DNA of 64,000 nucleotides from Chelativorans sp. ZYF759 (GTDB lineage: Bacteria; Pseudomonadota; Alphaproteobacteria; Rhizobiales; Rhizobiaceae). This document shows positions 16,702-25,185 of this stretch, piece after piece. The stretch lies in contig NZ_WVVV01000005.1 of NCBI RefSeq assembly GCF_012911015.1, positions 207,761 to 271,760 on the forward strand, in the 5' to 3' direction. Numbering within the stretch: position 1 is the stretch's first letter; every line of letters starts with the position of its first letter. Both the position numbers and the translations under genes were made by a program. The notes beneath the pieces were generated by a model that saw nothing but the letters and a program-made list of their open reading frames with translations, was not told the origin of the DNA and did no database searches.

Positions 16702-17481
16702 ATGGATCTTGGCATCAGAGGAAAAACGGCGATCGTATGCGGCGCGTCCCGGGGGTTGGGTCGCGGATCGGCCGAAAAGCTTGCCGAGGCAGGCGTGGAC
16801 ATTGTGCTCAACGCGCGTTCCCGACCGGAACTCGAGAAGGCCGCCGAAGAGATCGCGCAGGCCCATGGCGTGAAGGTCGTTGCGGTCGCCGCGGACGTGA
16901 CGACACCCGAAGGCCGTGACGAGCTCCTGGCAGCCTGTCCGGCGCCCGACATCCTGGTCAACAATGCCGGCGGCCCGCCGCCCGGCATGTGGCATGACTG
17001 GGGCGAGGCGGAATGGCAGGGCGCCATCCGCGCCAACATGCTGTCTCCGATCCATCTCATCACGGCGGTGCTGCCGGGCATGATCGAGCGCAAATGGGGC
17101 CGCATCGTCAACATCACATCGGGCTCCGTGAAGTCGCCCATTCCCGAGCTGGGCCTATCGGGTGCGGCGCGCTGCGGATTGACCGGCTTCGTGGCGGGGA
17201 CGTCGCGCCAGGTCGCCCGACATGGCGTCACCATCAACAATCTTTTGCCAGGCCAGCACGAGACGGCCCGCATCGAATCGCTGATGAACAATACCGCCCG
17301 CAACAAGGGGATCTCCGTTGAGGAGGCGCGCGCCGAGGCCTATGGCGCCAATCCGGCGGGGCGTTTCGGCACGACCGAGGAATTCGGCGCGACCTGCGCA
17401 TTCCTGTGCAGCGCCTATGCCGGCTACATCGTAGGCCAGAACATCCTCCTCGACGGCGGCGCGATCAACGCGACGCTTTAG
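16702..17481 (+). CDS. SDR-family protein lacking the usual Tyr-x3-Lys
   Basis: 259 residues. The Rossmann start is normal: GASRGLGRG (about residues 13-21), then NNAGG and the Ser-containing strand NITSGSVKSP. Where SDRs carry YxASK the sequence reads LGLSGAARCGLTGF, so the catalytic Tyr and Lys are replaced. The C-terminus (LLDGGAINATL) is conventional. Family-wide this points to an atypical SDR subgroup in which catalysis, if any, uses other residues. It lies in the IclR-linked cluster, 30 bases before a second, canonical SDR. Confidence 0.88.
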   Translation: MDLGIRGKTAIVCGASRGLGRGSAEKLAEAGVDIVLNARSRPELEKAAEEIAQAHGVKVVAVAADVTTPEGRDELLAACPAPDILVNNAGGPPPGMWHDWGEAEWQGAIRANMLSPIHLITAVLPGMIERKWGRIVNITSGSVKSPIPELGLSGAARCGLTGFVAGTSRQVARHGVTINNLLPGQHETARIESLMNNTARNKGISVEEARAEAYGANPAGRFGTTEEFGATCAFLCSAYAGYIVGQNILLDGGAINATL

Positions 17482-17511
17482 GCATCCCCCCAGCAAGGGC
17501 CGACCGACGAC

Positions 17512-18279
17512 ATGCACATCACCCCGACTCCGGCGCCCGATCCGCAATGGGCGATCCCCTTCTTCAAGGGCCGTTCCGCGCTCGTGGTCGGCGGATCGTC
17601 CGGCATCGGCGCCGCGATCGCGGCGGCCTTCCTGGAAGCCGGCGCCTCGGTCACCGTCACCGGGGCGACGGATGGCGAAATCGCGGCGAGCGACCTGCAA
17701 GGTCGCCCCGGCGCCACACTGCGCCAGCTCGATGTTCGCGACCGGACGGGCGTGGACGCGCTGGTATCGGCCCTGCCTGGCCTGGATGTCGTCGTGAACT
17801 GCGCCGGTATCATCCGGCGCGGCGACGAACTCGATCCCGATGTCTTCGCCTCGGTGGTCGACATCAATCTCAACGGTTCGATGCGGGTCTGCGCGGCGGC
17901 CCGGCCGCTGCTAGCGCAGTCCAGCCAGGGCGCCATCGTCAACTTGGCGTCGGTCCTGACCTTTCAGGGCGGCGGCCTGGTCCCCGGCTATTCGGCCAGC
18001 AAGGGGGGTATCGGCCAGATGACCAAGTCGCTGGCGATCGCCTATGCGGGTGACGGTGTCCGGGTCAATGCTGTCGCGCCGGGCTGGATCACGACCTCCC
18101 TGACGCAGGACTTGCAAGAAGATCCCGGGCGCAGCGAGGCCATTCTGGCGCGCACGGCGATGAAGCGATGGGGCCGGCCGGAAGACGTGGTGGGCGGGGT
18201 CCTGTTCCTGGCATCGCCGGCCGCCGCCTTCGTCACCGGCGTCATCCTGCCCATCGACGGCGGATACCTGATCACCTGA
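17512..18279 (+). CDS. SDR-family oxidoreductase
   Basis: 255 residues from ATG 17512. Canonical features: cofactor-binding GGSSGIGAA (about residues 26-34), NCAGI, catalytic Ser in NLASVL and the YSASK active site in VPGYSASKGGIGQ. The C-terminal PIDGGYLIT is typical. Likely a NAD(P)-dependent dehydrogenase or reductase of a hydroxy or keto intermediate. It follows the atypical SDR and precedes the iron alcohol dehydrogenase, so three oxidoreductases act in one pathway. Substrate unknown. Confidence 0.9.
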   Translation: MHITPTPAPDPQWAIPFFKGRSALVVGGSSGIGAAIAAAFLEAGASVTVTGATDGEIAASDLQGRPGATLRQLDVRDRTGVDALVSALPGLDVVVNCAGIIRRGDELDPDVFASVVDINLNGSMRVCAAARPLLAQSSQGAIVNLASVLTFQGGGLVPGYSASKGGIGQMTKSLAIAYAGDGVRVNAVAPGWITTSLTQDLQEDPGRSEAILARTAMKRWGRPEDVVGGVLFLASPAAAFVTGVILPIDGGYLIT

Positions 18280-18325
18280 CCCGGACGCGCCACCATTGCG
18301 GTCGCACGGAACCTGCGGAGCCTAC

Positions 18326-19450
18326 ATGCACATCATCAACTATCTGACGACGATCAATTTCGGAGCCGGGGCGTTGTCGTCGCTTGACGCGGCGATGTCG
18401 GAACTCGGGATATCGCGGCCCCTGATCGTCAGCGATCACGGCATCGCGGCGGCCGGCCTGCTTGAAAGGCTCGAGGCAATTGTCGGCAAGGACGCGCCCG
18501 TCTTTCTCGACGTGCCGACCAACCCCACCGAGGCGGCGCTGAAGGAGGCGCTCGCGCTCTACCGGTCGCAGGGCTGCGACGGCGTCATCGCCTTTGGCGG
18601 CGGCTCCCCCATCGATCTGGCCAAGGGCGTGGCCCTGCTGGCAACCCATCCGGGCGATCTGGAAAGCTATGCGGCGATACTGGGTGGCATCCCCCGCATC
18701 ACCGCGGCGGTGGCACCCCTCATCGCCATCCCCACCACCGCGGGCACCGGCTCGGAAGTCGGGCGCGCGGCCCTCATTACCCTCGACGATGAACGCAAGC
18801 TCGGCTTCATCAGCCCGCATCTGATCCCCAAGCGGGCCATCTGCGATCCCGAACTGACGCTCGGCCTGCCGCCGCAACTGACCGCGGCGACCGGCCTCGA
18901 CGCGCTCTCGCACTGCATCGAGACCTATCTGTCTCCGCGCGTGAACCCGCCCGCCGAGGCCATCGCGCTGGATGGCTTTGCCCGCATCTGGGCGGCCCTG
19001 CCCAGGGCCTATGCGGACGGGTCCGATCTCGATGCCCGCACCGAGCTGATGATGGGCGCGCTGGAGGGCGGGCTGACCTTCCAGAAGGGTCTTGGTGCGG
19101 TGCATGCGCTCAGCCACGCGCTCGGCGGCCTCAAGTCCCTGAAGCTCCATCACGGCACGCTGAACGCGATCCTGATGCCGCCCGTCCTGCGCTGGAACGC
19201 GGCTTCAGCGCCAGCCAAGATCGCGCGGCTCTCAGCTGCGATCGGGCTTAGCGACACAGGTGATCTGGCCGATGAACTGGACCGGCTGAACCGGACGCTT
19301 GGCATACCGGCAAGGCTGTCCGATCTGGGTGTCACCCGCGATGTAGTCGAGTGGACGTGCGAACGCGCGCTCGCCGACCACAGCCACCCGACCAATCCCC
19401 GCGACCTTACCCACGACGACTATAGATCGATTCTCGAGGGATTGTTGTAG
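18326..19450 (+). CDS. Iron-containing alcohol dehydrogenase
   Basis: 374 residues from ATG 18326 (TGCGGAG five bases upstream); an upstream in-frame start at 18296 is less likely. Group III Fe-ADH features: FGGGSPIDLAKGVALL nucleotide site, PTTAGTGSE, and the metal ligands in GLDALSHCIETYLSP, AVHALSHALGG and LHHGTLNAILMP. Related to maleylacetate reductases and 1,3-propanediol or 4-hydroxybutyrate dehydrogenases. Its last 44 bases overlap the 3' end of the convergent dppF-like gene. Last gene of the presumed IclR regulon. Confidence 0.9.
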   Translation: MHIINYLTTINFGAGALSSLDAAMSELGISRPLIVSDHGIAAAGLLERLEAIVGKDAPVFLDVPTNPTEAALKEALALYRSQGCDGVIAFGGGSPIDLAKGVALLATHPGDLESYAAILGGIPRITAAVAPLIAIPTTAGTGSEVGRAALITLDDERKLGFISPHLIPKRAICDPELTLGLPPQLTAATGLDALSHCIETYLSPRVNPPAEAIALDGFARIWAALPRAYADGSDLDARTELMMGALEGGLTFQKGLGAVHALSHALGGLKSLKLHHGTLNAILMPPVLRWNAASAPAKIARLSAAIGLSDTGDLADELDRLNRTLGIPARLSDLGVTRDVVEWTCERALADHSHPTNPRDLTHDDYRSILEGLL

Positions 19451-20471
19451 TCGTCGGGCGTGAGCCGCTCGCCGTCTGGACATCGTTGAGATGACAGGCC
19501 GATAGCCGGCCGGGCGCGATTGGGCGTAGGGCAGGGCGTTCGACCCGGCAGCGGTCGAAGACCTTCGGGCAACGCGTGTGGAAATGGCAGCCCGGCGGCG
19601 GGTTCATCGGCGAGGGGATTTCGCCGCGGATCGGGTGGAACTGCCTCTTCTCGGGCGAGATGCGCGGAACCTCGTCGAGCAGCGCCTGGGTGTAGGGGTG
19701 GTTGGCCCCGCTGAACAGGGCTTCCGTCGGCGCCACTTCGACGACGCGTCCCAGATAGAGGATGACCACACGATCCGAGAGGTGCTCCACGACGCCCAGA
19801 TCATGACTGATGAAAAGGTAGGTAAGGCCGAACTCCTTGCGCAGCCGCATGAAGAGATTGAGCACCTGGGCCTGGATCGACACGTCGAGCGCGGCGACGC
19901 TCTCGTCGCAGATCAGGAAATCGGGCTGCACGGCGAGCGCCCGCGCAATCCCGATGCGCTGGCGCTGGCCGCCGGAAAACTGGTGCGGATAGCGGTCGCG
20001 CACCGAAGGATCGAGACCCACCCGCTGCATCATCTCGTCGACATAGGGCCGCAGTTTTGATCTCGGGACGATCCCATGCACGGCGGGCGCCTCGCCGATA
20101 ATGTCCTTCACCCGCATGCGCGGGTTGAGCGAAGACATCGGGTCCTGGAAGATCATCTGGATCTTCAGCGCTGCCTTGCGCGATGCCGCGCGCCTGAGCT
20201 CCGTGATATCGCGGTCGCGATACAGTATGCGCCCCTCGCTCGGCTGAAGGAGCCCGGCAATCATCCGCCCGATGGTCGATTTGCCTGAGCCGGATTCCCC
20301 TACGAGCCCGACGACCTCGCCCTGGGCGATATCGAGATCGACGCCATCGACCGCGTGGACCTGCCACGCATGGACGCTCGAGCCCAGGCGGGCGGCGATC
20401 TTCTCCGCGAAATCGAGCTTTTTCTCGAAGCGCTTCGTCAGGCCCTGAAGCGAAAGGATGGGTTGGCTCAT
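19407..20471 (-). CDS. Oligopeptide-type ABC transporter ATP-binding protein (OppF/DppF)
   Basis: 354 residues from ATG 20471 (MSQPILSLQ), overlapping the stop of the OppD-like gene by four bases; the longer frame upstream is a shadow. Walker [10 protein letters not shown] (about residues 57-65), Q-loop MIFQDPMSSLNP, signature FSGGQRQRIGIARAL, Walker B LICDESVAALD (Ser in place of the usual Pro-Thr) and H-loop ISHDLGVVEHLSD. The C-terminal oligopeptide domain includes GCHFHTRCPKVFDRC, the Cys-rich motif of this family. The stop overlaps the convergent alcohol dehydrogenase. Last gene of the transport operon. Confidence 0.92.
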   Translation of the reverse strand: MSQPILSLQGLTKRFEKKLDFAEKIAARLGSSVHAWQVHAVDGVDLDIAQGEVVGLVGESGSGKSTIGRMIAGLLQPSEGRILYRDRDITELRRAASRKAALKIQMIFQDPMSSLNPRMRVKDIIGEAPAVHGIVPRSKLRPYVDEMMQRVGLDPSVRDRYPHQFSGGQRQRIGIARALAVQPDFLICDESVAALDVSIQAQVLNLFMRLRKEFGLTYLFISHDLGVVEHLSDRVVILYLGRVVEVAPTEALFSGANHPYTQALLDEVPRISPEKRQFHPIRGEIPSPMNPPPGCHFHTRCPKVFDRCRVERPALRPIAPGRLSACHLNDVQTASGSRPTTTTIPRESIYSRRG

Positions 20472-21454
20472 CCGGTCACCTCGAGCGGCTCGAGATGGGG
20501 GTTGCAGCAGCGCGCCTCCTGTCGGGGCTTCAGCAGCCGCATGGGTTGCGGCTGGCGGCATTGGTCCAGGGCGCGTGGGCAACGCGGCCGGAAGGCGCAG
20601 CCCTCAGGCAGGTCGAGAAGCGACGGTGTCATGCCAGGGATCTGCGCGAGTTCGGCGCCGCGCCGGTTGCGGCTGGGGACGGAGCCGATCAGCCCGACGG
20701 TGTAGGGATGCAGCGGAGCCGAAAGCACCTGCGGCGCCGGCCCGTCCTCGACGATGCGGCCGGCATACATGACGGCGATACGATCGGCGAGCGAGGAAAC
20801 GACCGCCAGGTCATGGGTGATCCAGATCAGCGCCATGCCGGTCTCGGTGGCCAGCTTCTGCACCTCGGCCAGGATCTGGGCCTGTATCGTGACATCGAGT
20901 GCGGTGGTCGGCTCATCGGCGATGATGAGATCGGGCGAATGCAGCAGCGCGATAGCGATCGCGACTCGCTGGCGCATGCCGCCGGAGAATTCATGCGGGT
21001 AGGCGTCGAGGCGTTCGTCCGGGGAGGGGATGCCGACCCGGCCGAGCGCGTCGCGCGCGCGCTGTCGTGCTTCGGCCTTCGACACCTTCTCATGCGCCCG
21101 CACGGCTTCGATCATCTGCGTCGAGACGCGCAGGACGGGATTGAGCGTCATCATGGGGTCCTGGAAGATCATCGCGATCTGGTGCCCGCGGACCGCGCGC
21201 AGTTCGTGTGACGTCAGTTCGGTCAGGTTGCGCCCGCGAAACATGATTTCCCCGCCGACGATCCGTCCCGGCGCATCCACCAGTCCGAGTATCGAGAGCC
21301 CCGTCACCGATTTGCCGGAACCGGATTCGCCGACGATGCCCAGCACCTCGCCGCGCCGGACGGAGAAGCTGACACCGTCGACGGCCGGCAGGACGCCGGC
21401 GCGGGTGAAGAAATGTGTCCTGAGGTCGCGGACCTCGATGACCGTATCGCTCAC
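20468..21454 (-). CDS. Oligopeptide-type ABC transporter ATP-binding protein (OppD/DppD)
   Basis: 328 residues from ATG 21454. Walker [11 protein letters not shown]-loop [16 protein letters not shown], signature [15 protein letters not shown], Walker [14 protein letters not shown]-loop [13 protein letters not shown]. The C-terminal oligopeptide domain contains [15 protein letters not shown]. It forms the ATPase heterodimer with the next gene. Two bases separate it from the DppC-like permease. Confidence 0.93.
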   Translation of the reverse strand: MSDTVIEVRDLRTHFFTRAGVLPAVDGVSFSVRRGEVLGIVGESGSGKSVTGLSILGLVDAPGRIVGGEIMFRGRNLTELTSHELRAVRGHQIAMIFQDPMMTLNPVLRVSTQMIEAVRAHEKVSKAEARQRARDALGRVGIPSPDERLDAYPHEFSGGMRQRVAIAIALLHSPDLIIADEPTTALDVTIQAQILAEVQKLATETGMALIWITHDLAVVSSLADRIAVMYAGRIVEDGPAPQVLSAPLHPYTVGLIGSVPSRNRRGAELAQIPGMTPSLLDLPEGCAFRPRCPRALDQCRQPQPMRLLKPRQEARCCNPHLEPLEVTG

Positions 21455-21455
21455 G

Positions 21456-22367
21456 CTATTTCCTTAGCCTCGGGTTGAGCACGTCGCGAAGCTGGTCGCC
21501 GACGAGGTTGATGGCCACGATCGTGATCAGCAGCGCGATGCCTGGGAAGAAGCTGATCCAGTAGCGGCCGGACAGCAGGTAGCTGTAACCGTTGGCGATG
21601 AGCAGCCCGAGCGAGGGCTCGGTTACCGGCACGCCGACGCCGAGGAAGGAGAGCGTTGCCTCCAGCGCGATCGCCTGGGCGATCTGCACGGTCGCGACGA
21701 CGATCAGCGGCGGCATGCAGTTGGGTAGAAGGTGACGGAACATGACCCGCCCATGCCCGAGCGATAGGCATTGCGCGGCCGAGATGTAGTCCCTTTGGCG
21801 TTCGACCAGCGCGTTGCCGCGCACCGTGCGCGCGTAATAGGCCCATTGCACGATCACCAGCGCGATGATGACCTTGTCCACGCCCTTGCCGAGAATGGCC
21901 AGCAGGATCAGCGCGATCAGGATCGCCGGGAAGGACAGCTGCATGTCGACGATGCGCATGATCAGCGTGTCGACCCAGCCACCGAAATAGGCTGCCGCCG
22001 TGCCCGTGGCGATGCCGATGGCGAGCGCCAGCAAGGTCGCGGTGCCCGCCACGATCAGGCTCATGCGAAGCCCGTACATGATGGCCGATAGCATGTCGCG
22101 TCCCTGAACGTCGGTGCCGAGCCAGTAGGTGCCGATGGTGAAGCTCTCCGACCCCGGCGGCAAGGTGCCGTCCATGATGTCGAGTTGGGAAAGGTCATAG
22201 GGGTTCTGGGGCGAGATCCAGGGCGCGAACAGCGCCACGAAGGCGACCAGCGCGAAGATGACGAGGCCGACGGCTGCCGTTCGGCTTTCGAAGAACTCTG
22301 CGATAATGCGCCTCAGCGGGCTCTCGGCGCCCCGGGGCTTCTGCGCAGGAAGGGTCTGATCGCTCAT
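21456..22367 (-). CDS. Oligopeptide-type ABC transporter permease (OppC/DppC)
   Basis: 303 residues from ATG 22367. N-terminal cytoplasmic segment, then a first membrane helix (AAVGLVIFALVAFVALFAPWIS), a periplasmic loop with GTYWLGTDVQGRDMLSAIMYG (the DxxGRD family motif) and further helices. The EAA-type loop is RDYISAAQCLSLGHGRVMFRHLLPN. Channel partner of the DppB-like permease, with which it overlaps by four bases (ATGA). Confidence 0.92.
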   Translation of the reverse strand: MSDQTLPAQKPRGAESPLRRIIAEFFESRTAAVGLVIFALVAFVALFAPWISPQNPYDLSQLDIMDGTLPPGSESFTIGTYWLGTDVQGRDMLSAIMYGLRMSLIVAGTATLLALAIGIATGTAAAYFGGWVDTLIMRIVDMQLSFPAILIALILLAILGKGVDKVIIALVIVQWAYYARTVRGNALVERQRDYISAAQCLSLGHGRVMFRHLLPNCMPPLIVVATVQIAQAIALEATLSFLGVGVPVTEPSLGLLIANGYSYLLSGRYWISFFPGIALLITIVAINLVGDQLRDVLNPRLRK

Positions 22368-23341
22368 TCGTTTCTCATGCCGGCACGCACGCGCGGATCG
22401 AGCCCCGAATAGACCAGGTCAACGGTGAGGTTGATGAAGACGAAGATGAAGACGGTGAGCATGACGTAGCCCACGATCACCGGCCGATCGAGGAGGTTGA
22501 TGGAATCGATCAGCAGCTTGCCCATGCCGGGCCAGGAAAAAACCGTCTCGGTGACGACCGCGAAGGCAATCATGGAGCCGAGCTCGAGCCCGAGCACCGT
22601 GACGACGGGGATCATGATGTTCTTCAGGACATGCACCGTGATCACCCGGCGCTCGCTCAGGCCCTTGGCGCGGGCAAATTTGACGTAATCCAGGAGCAGT
22701 ACCTCGCGGGTGCCCGCACGCGCCAGGCGGATGACCAGCGCCATCTTGAACAAGGCGAGATTGACCGCCGGCAGGATGAGGTGGCGAAGCCCTTCCCAGG
22801 TCAGGAAACTGACCCGGATGCCGAGCACTTCGGTGGTCGGGCCACGGCCGCCCGCCGGCAGCCAGCCCAGCAGCACGGCGAAGATCAGGATCAGCATCAG
22901 ACCCTGCCAGAAATTGGGCAGGCTGAAGCCGAGGATCGATCCTCCCATGATGGACTTGCCTAGGACCGTATCGGGCTTGAGCCCCGCGATCACGCCGAGC
23001 GGGATGCCGAAGACGATGGCGATCACCAGCGCCACGAAGGCCAGTTCCAGCGTCGCGGGCAGCCGTTGCAGGATGATCTCCATGGCCGGCTGCCCGTAGA
23101 CGAAGGACCGCCCGAAATCGCCCTGGAGCAGATTGCCGAAATAGATGAAGAACTGCTCCCAGAGCGGGCGGTCGAGACCCAGCCGCTGCATGGTGGCGTC
23201 GATCTCCCGCTGCGTGGCCTCGGGATTGATCAGGATGTCCACCGGGTTGCCGATGGCATAGACGCCGATGAAGACCAGGATCGCCATGACGATGATGGCG
23301 ATCAGGCTCTGGCCCAGCCGGCGCAGGAAATAGACGAGCAT
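22364..23341 (-). CDS. Oligopeptide-type ABC transporter permease (OppB/DppB)
   Basis: 325 residues from ATG 23341 (MLVYFLRRLGQSLIAII), the classic start of DppB-type permeases; residues further upstream in the frame come from the intergenic stem-loop region. Six membrane helices predicted. EAA-type loop: YVKFARAKGLSERRVITVHVLKN. It ends LVYSGLDPRVRAG, as family members do. Inner-membrane channel subunit for peptides or related solutes. Confidence 0.92.
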   Translation of the reverse strand: MLVYFLRRLGQSLIAIIVMAILVFIGVYAIGNPVDILINPEATQREIDATMQRLGLDRPLWEQFFIYFGNLLQGDFGRSFVYGQPAMEIILQRLPATLELAFVALVIAIVFGIPLGVIAGLKPDTVLGKSIMGGSILGFSLPNFWQGLMLILIFAVLLGWLPAGGRGPTTEVLGIRVSFLTWEGLRHLILPAVNLALFKMALVIRLARAGTREVLLLDYVKFARAKGLSERRVITVHVLKNIMIPVVTVLGLELGSMIAFAVVTETVFSWPGMGKLLIDSINLLDRPVIVGYVMLTVFIFVFINLTVDLVYSGLDPRVRAGMRNE

Positions 23342-23369
23342 GGCGCGCTGCCCAGCCTGAGGGTTTGAT

Positions 23370-23405
23370 GGCCGGCTTGCGGACGCGAACGCCCGCAAGC
23401 CGGCC
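23370..23405 (-). terminator. Strong stem-loop between the binding-protein and dppB-like genes
   Basis: Thirteen perfectly paired bases (GGCCGGCTTGCGG with CCGCAAGCCGGCC) around a ten-base loop, immediately after the binding-protein stop at 23412 on the minus strand. There is no T-tract. Probably separates a high level of binding-protein message from the permease and ATPase message. Confidence 0.65.
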
Positions 23406-23411
23406 TTTGGC

Positions 23412-25028
23412 TCAGTTGGCCGGCACCACTTCGTAGGCCAGCGTGTACTGGTCGGCACGCGCCTCGTAGTCGAGGTCGTCGCGCATCGCCCAGGTCGTCA
23501 GCTCGTAATGGATGGGGATGATGCCGTAGCTGTCCATCACCACGCGGCTCGCCTCCTGAAGCAGCGCCTCGCGTGCCTCCTCGTCGACCGTCTGCAGCGC
23601 TTCGATCAGAAGATCGTCCATCTGCGAATTGGAGTGCCGGGCGAAGTTCGTGCCGCCCAGACCAGCATCCGGGTTGCGCGTGGCAACCAGCGCTCCCAGC
23701 GGCGACGACATCTCACCCGTGCCCGCGCCCCAGCCGGCCAGGAATGCCGAGAAGGCGAAGCCGTTGCGGTCGGAGATGAAGGCGGAGAAGGTCTTGGCGT
23801 CGACATCCGTCTGTACGCCAATGCGGCTCCACATCTGTGCGACGGCCTGAGCGATCTGGCCGTCATTGATGTAGCGGTCGTTTGGCGTGCCGAGCGTGAT
23901 CTGGAAACCGTCCTCGTAGCCGGCTTCCGCCAGCAATTCACGCGCGGCCGCCTCGTCGAACGGGATCGCTTCGCGGTCGGCATTGGTACCGAACATGGGC
24001 GGCGGCAGGAGTTCGCCGGCAGGCTCGGAATAGCCCAGCATGATGCGGTCTCGGATCGCCTCGCGATTGATGGCCTTCGCCAGCGCCTCGCGAACCTTGG
24101 CGTCCTGCAGCGGGTTGGCGTCGCCGGAGATGCCCGGCGTCGGCGCCTCGCCCTGGTCGAGCGCGATGTAGATGACGCGGTTCGACAGGCCGGATGAGAC
24201 CTTGAAGCCGCTGCTCTCGATGCGTTCGATGTCCTGGGTCGGCGGGTTCTCGATCATGTCGACGTCGCCCGCCAGAAGCGCGGCCACGCGGGCGCCTGGA
24301 TTGGTGATCGGGCGAAGCACGATCTCTTCCCATGCGCCCTCTTCACCCCAGTAATCGGGGTTGCGTTCGAGCACGATCCTGTCGCCGCGCACAAAGGAAC
24401 TCAGCACATAGGGTCCCGTTCCGATCGCGAAGTCGGGGTCGGTGAACGCCTGCGATTCCGGCGTGTCGCCCAGACCCGAACAGCCCTCTGCATCGAAGGC
24501 CACCTCGTCCTCGGCACCGCTCGCCGACGCCGAGATGATGGTGAAGGTCGACAAATGGTTGGGCAGGAGCGGCGCCGGCCCGTCCGTGGTGATCCGGATG
24601 GTGTGGTCGTCGACGATCTCCATACCGGCAATGGCGTTGGTGTAGAGCGTGAAGGGGGACGGCGCGTCCGGCACGGTTGGGATGCGGCAGACCGTGTACA
24701 CCACGTCGCGGGCGGTGAAGGGATCGCCATTGGAGAAGGACACTCCTTCGCGCAAGCCGATCTCCCAGGTCGTATCGTCGAGCGGCTCCCATGTCTCGGC
24801 CAGGCCGGGCGCGAGCAATTGCTGGGCGTCCTGCTCGATCAGCGCGCTGAAGATGTGTTTGGCAAGCGCGTTGTTGGGACCAAGATTGTGATAGTGCGGA
24901 TCCGCAGACGTGGGTTCCGCTGATAGTCCGATGGTGAGTGTATCTGCCGCAGCGGAAGCACTCATGGCCGCAAATACCGCAAACGTCGCAGGCATCAGCG
25001 CACCACGGATGGACCTATTGATGGACAT
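23412..25028 (-). CDS. ABC transporter substrate-binding protein, family 5 (OppA/DppA)
   Basis: 538 residues from ATG 25028. Signal peptide MSINRSIRGALMPATFAVFAAMSASAAA, cleavage near AAA-D. Family-5 features: GLSAEPTSADPHYHNLGPNNALAKHIF at the mature N-terminus, LAETWEPLDDTTWEIGLREGVSFSNGDPFTARDVVYT, and VREALAKAINREAI. It binds peptides or other organic solutes in the periplasm. First gene of the minus-strand operon; divergent from the LysR gene, which likely controls it. Confidence 0.92.
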   Translation of the reverse strand: MSINRSIRGALMPATFAVFAAMSASAAADTLTIGLSAEPTSADPHYHNLGPNNALAKHIFSALIEQDAQQLLAPGLAETWEPLDDTTWEIGLREGVSFSNGDPFTARDVVYTVCRIPTVPDAPSPFTLYTNAIAGMEIVDDHTIRITTDGPAPLLPNHLSTFTIISASASGAEDEVAFDAEGCSGLGDTPESQAFTDPDFAIGTGPYVLSSFVRGDRIVLERNPDYWGEEGAWEEIVLRPITNPGARVAALLAGDVDMIENPPTQDIERIESSGFKVSSGLSNRVIYIALDQGEAPTPGISGDANPLQDAKVREALAKAINREAIRDRIMLGYSEPAGELLPPPMFGTNADREAIPFDEAAARELLAEAGYEDGFQITLGTPNDRYINDGQIAQAVAQMWSRIGVQTDVDAKTFSAFISDRNGFAFSAFLAGWGAGTGEMSSPLGALVATRNPDAGLGGTNFARHSNSQMDDLLIEALQTVDEEAREALLQEASRVVMDSYGIIPIHYELTTWAMRDDLDYEARADQYTLAYEVVPAN

Positions 25029-25185
25029 GTTCCCGTGTCCTCCTGTTTTGCCGGATTATTGTTATGTTCCCATTTGTCGGATTGCCGCGCCATTCCACAA
25101 GCTGGCAACCTTCCCTCGAACGTTATTATGCGCTATCTGAATTGTGAAGGGGAAACTTCATAACATTAAGGCATAGTAGTATCAC
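25029..25185. promoter_or_regulatory. Divergent promoter region between the peptide-type operon and lysR-argE
   Basis: 157 bases, AT-richer than the surroundings. It contains an inverted repeat TGAAG-GGGAAA-CTTCA (25145-25160), 26 bases before the lysR start, and several T-N11-A arrangements, none unique enough to call. LysR regulators commonly bind such shared spaces, repressing their own gene and activating the divergent one. Confidence 0.45.

Noticed and set aside
25029-25185. A defined LysR T-N11-A box
   Set aside because: The AT-rich space offers many T-N11-A matches, and none is clearly better placed or more symmetric than the others.
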